A DNA stretch of 64,000 nucleotides from Candidatus Bathyarchaeota archaeon. Lineage in GTDB: Archaea; Thermoproteota; CALKCG01; B24; DRYS01. The stretch lies in contig JAGTQC010000003.1 in NCBI GenBank assembly GCA_018396535.1, forward strand, positions 64,988 through 128,987. The letters run 5' to 3'. The notes beneath the pieces are model-generated. The model searched no databases, was not told where the DNA came from, and was given only the letters and a program-made list of their open reading frames with translations. The translations under genes were made by a program, and so were the position numbers. The stretch's first letter is position 1; every line of letters begins with the position of its first letter. Shown here piece after piece: positions 1-9,907 of this stretch.

Positions 1-1
1 C

Positions 2-925
<924 letters not shown>

Positions 926-1013
926 CCTAACATAACCTATATAGCTAGTATACCAGCCTTCACAGTCTATGGGGAAATATTTAAAAGATCTACATCGATC
1001 TATCTATAGACTG

Positions 1014-1087
1014 GGGCCCGTAGCTCAGCCAGGCAGAGCGGCAGGCTCATAACCTGTTGGTCGCCGGTTCGAATCCGGCCGGGCCCA
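1014..1087 (+). tRNA. tRNA-Met (CAT anticodon; elongator-like, Ile2 not excluded)
   Basis: Acceptor GGGCCCG/CGGGCCC, anticodon arm GCAGG-CTCATAA-CCTGT, T arm GCCGG-TTCGAAT-CCGGC. Confidence 0.93.
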
Positions 1088-1276
1088 TACAGGTTTAGGC
1101 TTCTCCGATACCCCGGGGGGTTTAGCCATTATTTCTCTACCATAATTCTTCCATACCTATTTCATAGATCTGCTGTTTATACATGTATTTTCTATGATCG
1201 AAGTCTATGGTTTATTAGAGGGTAGAGTTAATTAGCTGTGGTGTTCTAGGATATTCTGTTTCATGTAGGGGTTGGT

Positions 1277-2455
1277 GTGTTATCTATGTCTAGGATCGTA
1301 TCTATGGGTTTAATCGGTTGTGGAGGTATTTCTTCAGCGCATGTAGCTGGGTTGAGGGAGCTCTATACTCGTGGGCTTAGGGTTGTACGTGTGGATGCTG
1401 TATGCGATATAGTCTTGGAGAATGCTGAGAGGAGGGCTGGGGAGGTAGAGTTGATTCAGGGGTTTAAGCCTAGGGTATACTCTAGCTTAGATGATATGCT
1501 ATCTAACGAATCTCTGGATGCTGTAGATATATGTCTACCACATGATATGCATCATAGCGTTGCTATACGCTGCTTAGATGAGGATCTGCATGTGATTATC
1601 GAGAAGCCTCTAGCTATAACTATGAGAGCTGCTAAGCTTATAATAGATAAAGCTTCATCTAGAGGTAGGATTCTAGCTGTAGCAGAGAATTATCGTAGAA
1701 CACCTGATAATCGTACGGTTAAATGGATAATGGATAATCGTATGATAGGAGAGCCTAGAATGGTATTCTGGCTAGGTTTAAACTGGAGCCCTAAGCCATG
1801 GGGTTGGAGAGAGGATAAGCTTAAAGCTGGTGGAAGCTGGGTATTCGATGGAGGAGTACATATAGCAGATATCGATAGATACCATCTAGGAAGGGAGGCT
1901 TTAGAAGTATACGCTAAGAATAGGATATTCGAACCTGTAAAGGATGGTGTTAGATCAACCGTAGACGATGCTACCCTAGCTATAATAGAGTATGAAGGTG
2001 GGGTATACGTCCAATGGTCATGGTCCCGTCTAGCCCCAGGCTACCCGTTAAATCTCAGAGTAATATACGGATCTAGAGGAGCAGTATACATGCCAGGCTT
2101 AGCAAGCTTCCCATCAGGATACGTTAGGATACAGATGGATGGATACATAGAGGAGAGGAGTATAAGCTATATCAGAAGCGAGATAATGAAAGCTATGAAG
2201 CCTGAAGATATAGAGGAGCTATTCCCGAAGGGTATAACAGACCCGTTCGCTATAGAGATATACGATTTCTACAAAGCTATAGTAGATAAGCGTAGACCAG
2301 AAGTCGATGGGATAGAAGCATACAGAGATATGGCTATACCTATAGCATTCTACGAATCAGCTATACTAGATAAACCAGTTAAAGTTAGGGATGTAGAAGA
2401 GCTAAGGATAGAGGAGTATCAAGCTGAGATAAACGAGTATCTAGGCTTAAAGTAG
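1277..2455 (+). CDS. Gfo/Idh/MocA family oxidoreductase
   Basis: N-terminal Rossmann GLIGCGGISSAHVAG and HVIIEKPLA motif. Confidence 0.88.
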   Translation: MLSMSRIVSMGLIGCGGISSAHVAGLRELYTRGLRVVRVDAVCDIVLENAERRAGEVELIQGFKPRVYSSLDDMLSNESLDAVDICLPHDMHHSVAIRCLDEDLHVIIEKPLAITMRAAKLIIDKASSRGRILAVAENYRRTPDNRTVKWIMDNRMIGEPRMVFWLGLNWSPKPWGWREDKLKAGGSWVFDGGVHIADIDRYHLGREALEVYAKNRIFEPVKDGVRSTVDDATLAIIEYEGGVYVQWSWSRLAPGYPLNLRVIYGSRGAVYMPGLASFPSGYVRIQMDGYIEERSISYIRSEIMKAMKPEDIEELFPKGITDPFAIEIYDFYKAIVDKRRPEVDGIEAYRDMAIPIAFYESAILDKPVKVRDVEELRIEEYQAEINEYLGLK

Positions 2456-2465
2456 ATACAAAGAT

Positions 2466-3626
2466 TCAACGATAGACTACCTCAACCCTCCTACCAATCC
2501 TCGCAGATTCTAGTATAGCATCACAAACCTCCGCGCAGCGATACCCATCCTCGAAGCTAGCACCGTAAGGTTCTATAGGATTATCCTCAACCAAGCATCT
2601 TAGGAAGTGGTGAAGCTCGTTAACGAATGTATGCTCCCAACCGATTATATGACCTGAAGGCCAGTAAGCCTTGATAAACGGATGCACATCAGACTCCGTA
2701 ACAAGTATCTCCCTCCAACCCTCAGTAGCTCTATCACCAACCATATAGATCCTCAACTCGTTCAACCTTTCAAGATTAAACTCTATAGAACCCCTCTCAC
2801 CATTCACTTCGAAACAATTATAGTTCTTCCTACCAGTAGCAAACCTACTAGCCTCCAGAGTACCTATAGCCCCATTCTCGAATTCGACAGTAGCTACAAA
2901 CGCATCATCAACAGTAACCCTACCCCTCCTAGACGGATCACCCTCTAAAGGCCTCTCCTCTACGAAAGTCCTAGCTACACCAGTAACAGCCTTAACCTCA
3001 CCTACAAGAAACCTAGCTAGATCGATTATATGACTCCCAAGATCACCTAGAGCACCAGACCCAGCCTCCTCAACCCTAAGCCTCCACACCAAGGGGAAGC
3101 TTGGATCCACTAGCCAATCCTGAAGATAACGCGCCCTGAAATGATATATACGCCCTAAAACACCATCCTCTATAAGCCTACGAGCAAGCATAACAGCAGG
3201 TACAAATCTATAATTAAACGCACACATAGCTTTAACACCAGCTCTACGAGCTACATCCCTCATCTCCCTAGCTTCAGAAGCATTACGAGCTAGAGGCTTC
3301 TCACATACAACATGCTTCCCAGCCTCCATAGCCTCTACACACGGATCCCTATGCATATAATTAGGCAAACCATTATCCACAACCTCAACCTCAGGATCCC
3401 TAACAGCCTCCCTCCAATCAGTCGTATACCTCCTATATCCATATCTCAGAGCAGCCTCCCTAACACGCTCCAAGCTCCTACCATATATCGTAACCAATCT
3501 AGGTATAGCTGGTGGAGGCCAGAAGAATAGAGGTATATCCCTCCAAGCATGGCTATGAGCCTTACCCATAAACGCATACCCAAGCATAGCTACACCAACT
3601 TCTCTAAGACTAGACAATACGATCAC
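2466..3626 (-). CDS. Gfo/Idh/MocA family oxidoreductase
   Basis: AMLGYAFMGKAHSHAW, HVVCEKPLARN, GSHIIDLARFLVGE. Confidence 0.88.
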   Translation of the reverse strand: MIVLSSLREVGVAMLGYAFMGKAHSHAWRDIPLFFWPPPAIPRLVTIYGRSLERVREAALRYGYRRYTTDWREAVRDPEVEVVDNGLPNYMHRDPCVEAMEAGKHVVCEKPLARNASEAREMRDVARRAGVKAMCAFNYRFVPAVMLARRLIEDGVLGRIYHFRARYLQDWLVDPSFPLVWRLRVEEAGSGALGDLGSHIIDLARFLVGEVKAVTGVARTFVEERPLEGDPSRRGRVTVDDAFVATVEFENGAIGTLEASRFATGRKNYNCFEVNGERGSIEFNLERLNELRIYMVGDRATEGWREILVTESDVHPFIKAYWPSGHIIGWEHTFVNELHHFLRCLVEDNPIEPYGASFEDGYRCAEVCDAILESARIGRRVEVVYR

Positions 3627-3721
3627 CAGAATAATCTATAGACTCTACAACCCATTTAAAATTGTCGTAGATTCTCAAACCGTAAAATCTTAATAATCCA
3701 ACTATAAGAGAGTATGGTGTA

Positions 3722-4696
3722 GTGGTAGCTATGGTTATGAAGATAGGATTCCTAACCGTAGCATTCAACGATTGGCCTCTAGAAAAGGTTCTAGACCATA
3801 TATCTAGGCTCGGATACGAAGCTGTAGAACTCGCAGCATGGAAAGCTAGCAACCATCTAAACCTGGAAAGAATACTCTCCGGGGGTGCAGGCGAGCTTAG
3901 AAGAATAATAGAATCTAGAGGCATGATCATCTCAGCTCTAAGTAATCATCTAGAATCCCAGCTTGTATTAGGGCCTCACGATACCTCTACAGATGAATGG
4001 TTTAAAGGTACACCTGAGGAGAAGGCAGCCTATGGCGTAAAGCGTACGAAGATGACGATAGAAGCTGCATGCCTACTAGAAGTACCGGTCGTATGCGGCT
4101 TCGTAGGCCATCCAAACTGGGGTTCATGGTATATATTCCCACCAGCATACGAGAAGATGTGGGATAGATACTGGAAGATATTCGAAGAGAGATGGGGTGA
4201 GATAATCGATTACGCATCAGAGCATAGGGTTAAATTCGCTCATGAAGTACATCCGCAGGAGATGGCCTACAACCTATACACAGCTAAGAAGGCTATAGAA
4301 GTTATTAAAAGAGAGAATTTTGGCTTCAACTTCGATCCAAGCCATCTAGTATGGCAGGGTATAGATCCGGTGGTATTCATACACGAGATAGGGGATAGGA
4401 TATACCATGTACACGCTAAGGATGTGGAAATAGTTAAGGAAGCTGTAGCCTACGATGGCATACTATCAACCGGACCATGGAGGAGGAGGGGTAGAGGTAT
4501 GAGGTTCAGAGTACCAGGCTGGGGTGATGTAGATTGGCGTCGCGTAATCACAGCGCTGATCGAAGTAGGCTACGACTACGTCCTCTCCTTCGAGCATGAA
4601 GACCCGATTATGTCACCAGAGGATGGCGTCGAGAAGGCTATATCCTATCTAAAACCACTCATAATAAGGAAGCCTCTAGAACGTGTATGGTGGTAG
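3722..4696 (+). CDS. Sugar phosphate isomerase/epimerase (xylose isomerase-like TIM barrel)
   Basis: GYEAVELAAW, NFDPSHLVWQGIDP, HVHAKDVE motifs. Confidence 0.85.
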   Translation: MVAMVMKIGFLTVAFNDWPLEKVLDHISRLGYEAVELAAWKASNHLNLERILSGGAGELRRIIESRGMIISALSNHLESQLVLGPHDTSTDEWFKGTPEEKAAYGVKRTKMTIEAACLLEVPVVCGFVGHPNWGSWYIFPPAYEKMWDRYWKIFEERWGEIIDYASEHRVKFAHEVHPQEMAYNLYTAKKAIEVIKRENFGFNFDPSHLVWQGIDPVVFIHEIGDRIYHVHAKDVEIVKEAVAYDGILSTGPWRRRGRGMRFRVPGWGDVDWRRVITALIEVGYDYVLSFEHEDPIMSPEDGVEKAISYLKPLIIRKPLERVWW

Positions 4697-4765
4697 AAGC
4701 AGCTTAGAAAAACCTATCCGATACCAATCATAGATCATAGAGGTAGATAAGGGTGTCTTACACCT

Positions 4766-6427
4766 GTGAAGATAGTAGAAGCTATAGTTAAAACCTTAGA
4801 GAAGCTAGGCGTAGAGTACATCTTCGGTATACCTGGATCCCAGACATGCCCGTTCTACGATGCACTATACTCATCCAGTATAAAGCATATACTAGTTAGA
4901 CATGAACAATCAGCCGCATACATGGCTGACGCTTATGCTAAAATCACTGGTAGACCAGGCGTCTGCGATGGTACAGGCGGACCTGGAGCAACCAATCTGA
5001 TAACAGGTGTAGCTACATCATGGACAGATCGTACACCTGTAATCGTATTCACAGGTCAACAACCGTTAAGCGAGCTAGGTAGAGGAGCATTCCAAGAGCT
5101 CGATCATAACGCTATATTCGCCCCCATAACCAAGATATCTATAAGAATATCAAACTCTATGAGTATCACATACATAATCAGAGAAGCCTACAGGATATCG
5201 GTAGAGGGGAGACCTGGACCCGTACATATAGATATGCCGCTAGACGTTCAGGTAGCCGATCTACTGGTAGAAGATATAGATCTCCAACCCCCACCACAAA
5301 TCTCAGAATCTAAGATAGATATAGAAGCTGTGAGAAAAGCTACCTCCCTCCTAGCATCATCCAATAGACCTTTAATAATCGCTGGTGGAGGCGTCCACTA
5401 TTCAGGTATAGGCGCATGGATAGAGGTTAAAGCTCTAGCAGAGTATATGGCTATACCCGTAGCTACAACATTCAACGGTAGAGGATCGTTCCCAGAGGAT
5501 CACCCCCTATCAGCTGGTAGGATGGGTGTAAACTCCGCATCTTATACAGATGAGGTAGCATCATCAGCTGATACCATACTAGCAGTAGGATGCAGATTCG
5601 CAGCCCTCAGCACACGCCGTTGGAGTATACCAAACCCTAAAGCTACGTTGATACATGTAGATGTAGATCCATCAGTGATAGGTTTAAACTACAAGGCTAC
5701 CATAGCTATAATCGGAGATGCTAAGACAATCCTAAGATATATGCTAGAAGAAGCTTCTAAGCTAAGCGATACCGGTATATCTAGACGTAGAGATTGGCTT
5801 AGATTCCTAGAGGAAGCTAAGGAGAGATGGAGGAGATCAGAGTATTTCTCCAAGATATACTCAGATAACACCCCTCTAAAACCTCAAAGAGTATGCTACG
5901 AGATAAGAAGGATATTCGATAGATCGACGATATTCACCCTAGATGCTGGTAATAATAAGCTATGGGCTTCGACGTTTATAGAGATATACGAACCTAGAAC
6001 ATGGATACAATCAGGATGCTTCGGCCCTATGGGCTACGCGTTACCAGCAGCTATATCATGCAAACTTGTAAAGCCTGATAGGATAGTAGTAGCTATATGT
6101 GGTGATGGAGGCTTCTATATGAGTCTACACGAGCTAGCTACATCGATCCAGGAGGATATACCGGTTATAGTATGCGTATTCAACGATGGCGCCTTAGGCA
6201 CTATAAAACATCGTCAAACACTAGCCTATAGCGGTAGATACATCTCGGTAGATCTATCAAACCCAAGCTTCGCTAAGATAGCGGATGCATTCGGATGCTA
6301 CGGTCTAGAAGCTGAGACACCTATACAACTTAGATCAGCTCTAGATGAAGCTCTAAAAGCTAATAGAACTAGTGAAACAGTCGTGGTAGATATACGTATA
6401 GATGGATCAGAGCTTCTACCACCCTAA
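4766..6427 (+). CDS. Thiamine-pyrophosphate-dependent enzyme, acetolactate synthase large-subunit-like
   Basis: EYIFGIPGSQTCPFYDAL, RHEQSAAYMADAYAKITGRPGVC, GDGGFYMSLHEL TPP-binding region. Confidence 0.85.
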   Translation: MKIVEAIVKTLEKLGVEYIFGIPGSQTCPFYDALYSSSIKHILVRHEQSAAYMADAYAKITGRPGVCDGTGGPGATNLITGVATSWTDRTPVIVFTGQQPLSELGRGAFQELDHNAIFAPITKISIRISNSMSITYIIREAYRISVEGRPGPVHIDMPLDVQVADLLVEDIDLQPPPQISESKIDIEAVRKATSLLASSNRPLIIAGGGVHYSGIGAWIEVKALAEYMAIPVATTFNGRGSFPEDHPLSAGRMGVNSASYTDEVASSADTILAVGCRFAALSTRRWSIPNPKATLIHVDVDPSVIGLNYKATIAIIGDAKTILRYMLEEASKLSDTGISRRRDWLRFLEEAKERWRRSEYFSKIYSDNTPLKPQRVCYEIRRIFDRSTIFTLDAGNNKLWASTFIEIYEPRTWIQSGCFGPMGYALPAAISCKLVKPDRIVVAICGDGGFYMSLHELATSIQEDIPVIVCVFNDGALGTIKHRQTLAYSGRYISVDLSNPSFAKIADAFGCYGLEAETPIQLRSALDEALKANRTSETVVVDIRIDGSELLPP

Positions 6428-6482
6428 CTATAGATAGATTATTAATCTTCAAAGATGCATCTGTATACGGTGTTCACAATCC

Positions 6483-7661
6483 ATGTACAATCTAGCATAT
6501 GGAAGCCTCAGATCGTATGAGATTAAGCTTCCTAAGAAGATAGTATTCGGTATAGGCTCCCTAGATAAGCTAGGTTTAGAAGCTAAAACCCTAACCGAAG
6601 GTAGGAGTACGCTCATAGTCACAGATGAGAATATAGCTAGGATAGGTATAGCTAGTAGAGTTGAAAGGATACTCCTAGACGAAGGCTTCAAAATAGAAAT
6701 CTTCGATAAGGTGGAATCAGAGCCATCCATAGATACTGCTGAAGCTATATCGAGATACGCTAGATCTGCTAGATTCGATCTAGTCATCGGGGTTGGAGGT
6801 GGAAGCGTCATGGATATGGCTAAGATAGCTTCGATAGCATCAACCAATCCTAAACCAGTTAGAAACTATATAGGCATCAACCTAGTAGAGAAGCCAGGCC
6901 TACCCCATATACTCATACCAACCACAGCTGGTACAGGCTCAGAAGCTACAGATATAGCGGTGGTAACGCTACCAGAGGATGAGGTTAAATCCTCCGTGAT
7001 AAGCCCTTACCTACTCCCAGATACAGCCTTAATCGATCCAAGCCTAACATACACGCTTCCACCTAGAATAACAGCCTCGACCGGTCTAGATGCTATAAGC
7101 CATGCACTCGAAGCATTAATGTCGGTAAACTCAAACCTTATAACAGATATACTAGCATTAGAAGCTTTAAAGCTAGCATATATATACCTACCAGAAGCAT
7201 ACAGCTCACCAAACCCTGAGAATAGATACTATATGAGTCTAGCAGCCCTACTCGCAGGTATAGCGTTATGTAACGCAGGCGTATGCCTAGGACATGCATT
7301 AGCATACACATTCGCTGTAAAATATAGAGTACCGCATGGAGTATCATGCGGCTTAACCCTACCATACGCGTTCGAATACAACTCTATAAGCATCGATCGG
7401 AAGATACCATGTATAGCGAAATCAATGGGTGTAGAGGTGGAAGGTAGAAGCATAAAGGAGTTATCCAAAACAATAAAAGATAATCTACTCAAACTACTAG
7501 AAAAGCTAGGTATACCTACAAAGCTAAGACAGCTAGGCATAGAAAGAAACGATATACCAACCCTAGCTTCAAAACTCCTATCCCTAGAAAGACTACTAAA
7601 ACGCAATCCTAGAACAGTAACTATATATGAAGCATTAGAAATCATAGAGGAAATGTGGTAA
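6483..7661 (+). CDS. Iron-containing alcohol dehydrogenase
   Basis: GVGGGSVMDMAK, IPTTAGTGSEAT, GLDAISHALEA, CLGHALAYTFAVKYRVPHG. Confidence 0.9.
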   Translation: MYNLAYGSLRSYEIKLPKKIVFGIGSLDKLGLEAKTLTEGRSTLIVTDENIARIGIASRVERILLDEGFKIEIFDKVESEPSIDTAEAISRYARSARFDLVIGVGGGSVMDMAKIASIASTNPKPVRNYIGINLVEKPGLPHILIPTTAGTGSEATDIAVVTLPEDEVKSSVISPYLLPDTALIDPSLTYTLPPRITASTGLDAISHALEALMSVNSNLITDILALEALKLAYIYLPEAYSSPNPENRYYMSLAALLAGIALCNAGVCLGHALAYTFAVKYRVPHGVSCGLTLPYAFEYNSISIDRKIPCIAKSMGVEVEGRSIKELSKTIKDNLLKLLEKLGIPTKLRQLGIERNDIPTLASKLLSLERLLKRNPRTVTIYEALEIIEEMW

Positions 7662-7833
7662 ACCCAAGGCATCCAGGTAAAAACCTAGCATATCATAGAA
7701 GCATGCGACCCCATCTCGAACAACACTCATGTAGTATGTATAGTTAGAACGAGGTTAGCTAAGATTTAGTTATAAACAATCATGTTAGCATAATTATATC
7801 TAGTCGTAGTGTAGCAGTTTTATACAACCCGCT

Positions 7834-9735
7834 ATGAATAGCGGTAGCGTTAAAGATATACTTCTAATAGGTCTCGACGGTGCTATGTATCACTTCATAG
7901 AGGAGCTTGTAAAAGAGGATCTACTACCCAATATATGTAGGCTTATGGATGAAGGTGTGTATGGTGAAGCACTCCCCTGCCCCCCAACCGATACCCCTAC
8001 CAACTGGACGACGATAGCTACAGGCTCATCTACAGCTACGCATGGTGTTACAAGCTTCTACATACATATACCTGGCGAACCCTATGAATTAGGGCAGAGA
8101 AATAGGTCTAGGGGGCAGCTTAGAAGGTACTGTAAAGCTGAGTATATATGGGATATCGCAGATAGATATGGTATAAGATCGCTAGTTCTAAACTATCCAG
8201 CCGGATGGCCTGGAGGAATGAGGAACGGCTACGTATGCCTATATACCTGGCCTATGCCTGAATCCGTTCCTCGGATCCTAGCTGGAGCTAGGGATTATAC
8301 TCTAGAGAAGGGTGTAGCTGTAGAACCGTTTAGAAAGGATATAGAATCAGCTTATAGATTTAGGCTTAAGGTTGAAGGAGGCTTTATAGATGAATCTGAA
8401 GCCTTCGATCTATACCTAACTAGATTGAAGGATAGCAGCGAATATAGGCTTGCTATACCTAGAGCTGAAGATTACGAGTTAATCAAACCTGGAAGATGGA
8501 GTGATTGGATAGAAGCAACGTTTAAGATAGTTGGTAGCAGGTCGGATGTTCAGATGTTTAGCGGGTTTATCAAAGGTATTTTTAAGCTTAAGTTTTTAGA
8601 AGCTTCTGAGAACCGTTTGAAAATTCAAGTTAGCGAAATCTACTCTACCAGAGGCTGGATGGATCCTGGAGGCTTGGAGCGGGATACCATCGCATATACG
8701 CATTACCTAGCTGATGAGGAGTCTATATTAGAGTATGGTAGAAGCAGGTTTATATACGATATTTCGGGTATGGAGGCTGAGTTTTTAGCTAGACAGAGGA
8801 TCGAAGCTTACAGGCTTGCCAGAATTACGAAGTATCTCAGGGAGCGTATAGGTTGGCATCTATGCTTCCTCCACTACCATATCATGGATAGCGTGAATCA
8901 TAGATTCCTAGGTTTGCTGGATCCGAAATTCCCATTCTATGATGAGGAGAAGGCTAGGTATGCGTGGAGATACTTCATAGAATCTTATAAGATCATCGAT
9001 GAGTTTATAGGCCTACTATTAGAATCATGCGCTACACCAGATACGCTTATCATAGTTGTCTCAGATCATGCAGCAATACCTGCATGGAGGGTCGTCAACA
9101 TAAGAAGGATCTTCATCAACGAAGGCTTACTATCCTATAAGGCTAGTCCAGACGGTTATCTCGTAGATTGGAGTAGAACAAAAGCCTTCCCATGGATTGA
9201 ACCCCTCATGGTTTGGATAAACCTTGTAGGTAGAGATCCAAACGGTATAGTAGAAGCGAAGGATTATGAAGATCTAAGAGAGCAGGTCGTAGATATACTT
9301 CAAAACCTAAGGGATCCTGATACAGGTAGGAAGATAACTGCCATGGTTTTGAGAAGAGAGGAATCTGTCAACATAGGGCTTGGAGATGAGAGGACAGGTG
9401 ATATAGTCTACTTCCTAAAACCACCGTATACCATATGGCATGGCCCTACAGAAGATCTACTAACCTATAAAGCAACCGAGGATCATCTGAAAGATTGGCT
9501 TGTAAGAGATCAATCTAGGATTACAGGTATACATGGATACTATCTACCAAACGAAAGGATGGATAGATTCTCAAACACCGCTATATTCATAATGAATGGG
9601 CCTCACGTAAAGAAAGGTGAAAAGCTAAAGAAGCCTATAAGATTAACAGATATAGCTCCGACAATATCATACCTACTCGGGATCCCAGTACCGAGAGACT
9701 GTGAGGGTAGAGTTATCTATGAAGCTCTAATCTAA
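7834..9735 (+). CDS. Alkaline phosphatase superfamily / type I phosphodiesterase-nucleotide pyrophosphatase-like protein
   Basis: LLIGLDGAMYHFIEEL with PPTDTPTNWTTIATG, VVSDHAA, ITGIHGYYLPNE. Confidence 0.8.
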   Translation: MNSGSVKDILLIGLDGAMYHFIEELVKEDLLPNICRLMDEGVYGEALPCPPTDTPTNWTTIATGSSTATHGVTSFYIHIPGEPYELGQRNRSRGQLRRYCKAEYIWDIADRYGIRSLVLNYPAGWPGGMRNGYVCLYTWPMPESVPRILAGARDYTLEKGVAVEPFRKDIESAYRFRLKVEGGFIDESEAFDLYLTRLKDSSEYRLAIPRAEDYELIKPGRWSDWIEATFKIVGSRSDVQMFSGFIKGIFKLKFLEASENRLKIQVSEIYSTRGWMDPGGLERDTIAYTHYLADEESILEYGRSRFIYDISGMEAEFLARQRIEAYRLARITKYLRERIGWHLCFLHYHIMDSVNHRFLGLLDPKFPFYDEEKARYAWRYFIESYKIIDEFIGLLLESCATPDTLIIVVSDHAAIPAWRVVNIRRIFINEGLLSYKASPDGYLVDWSRTKAFPWIEPLMVWINLVGRDPNGIVEAKDYEDLREQVVDILQNLRDPDTGRKITAMVLRREESVNIGLGDERTGDIVYFLKPPYTIWHGPTEDLLTYKATEDHLKDWLVRDQSRITGIHGYYLPNERMDRFSNTAIFIMNGPHVKKGEKLKKPIRLTDIAPTISYLLGIPVPRDCEGRVIYEALI

Positions 9736-9814
9736 CATGCTGCACAACTATCGTATGATAATAGAAGCCAAATCTATGATTAGGAGGATTATACAAGAAA
9801 TATTAGCCTATGTC

Positions 9815-9847
9815 GGTTTCAATAAAACCAGTCGAGCATCTGAAACC
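9815..9847. terminator. Candidate hairpin between convergent genes
   Basis: 7-bp perfect inverted repeat GGTTTCA...TGAAACC with 19-nt loop, between the 3' ends of the 9735 (+) and 9908 (-) ORFs. Confidence 0.4.
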
Positions 9848-9907
9848 CTTATATCTAATAATGTTAGTCTAATTATCGACATATCCATCATGTTAGTAAG
9901 CCGTGGT

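Noticed and set aside
1105-1125. CCCCGGGGGG palindrome downstream of tRNA-Met
   Set aside because: Short GC palindrome with no U-run or extended stem; insufficient for a call.
2682-2948. Short plus-strand ORF inside the minus-strand Gfo/Idh gene
   Set aside because: Antisense shadow ORF; low-complexity residues and no SD. Same conclusion for the other short ORFs antisense to clear genes.
9815-9847. GGTTTCAATAAAACCAGTCGAGCATCTGAAACC resembles an archaeal CRISPR repeat
   Set aside because: Only one copy seen, no spacer periodicity and no cas genes nearby; better read as a convergent terminator hairpin.
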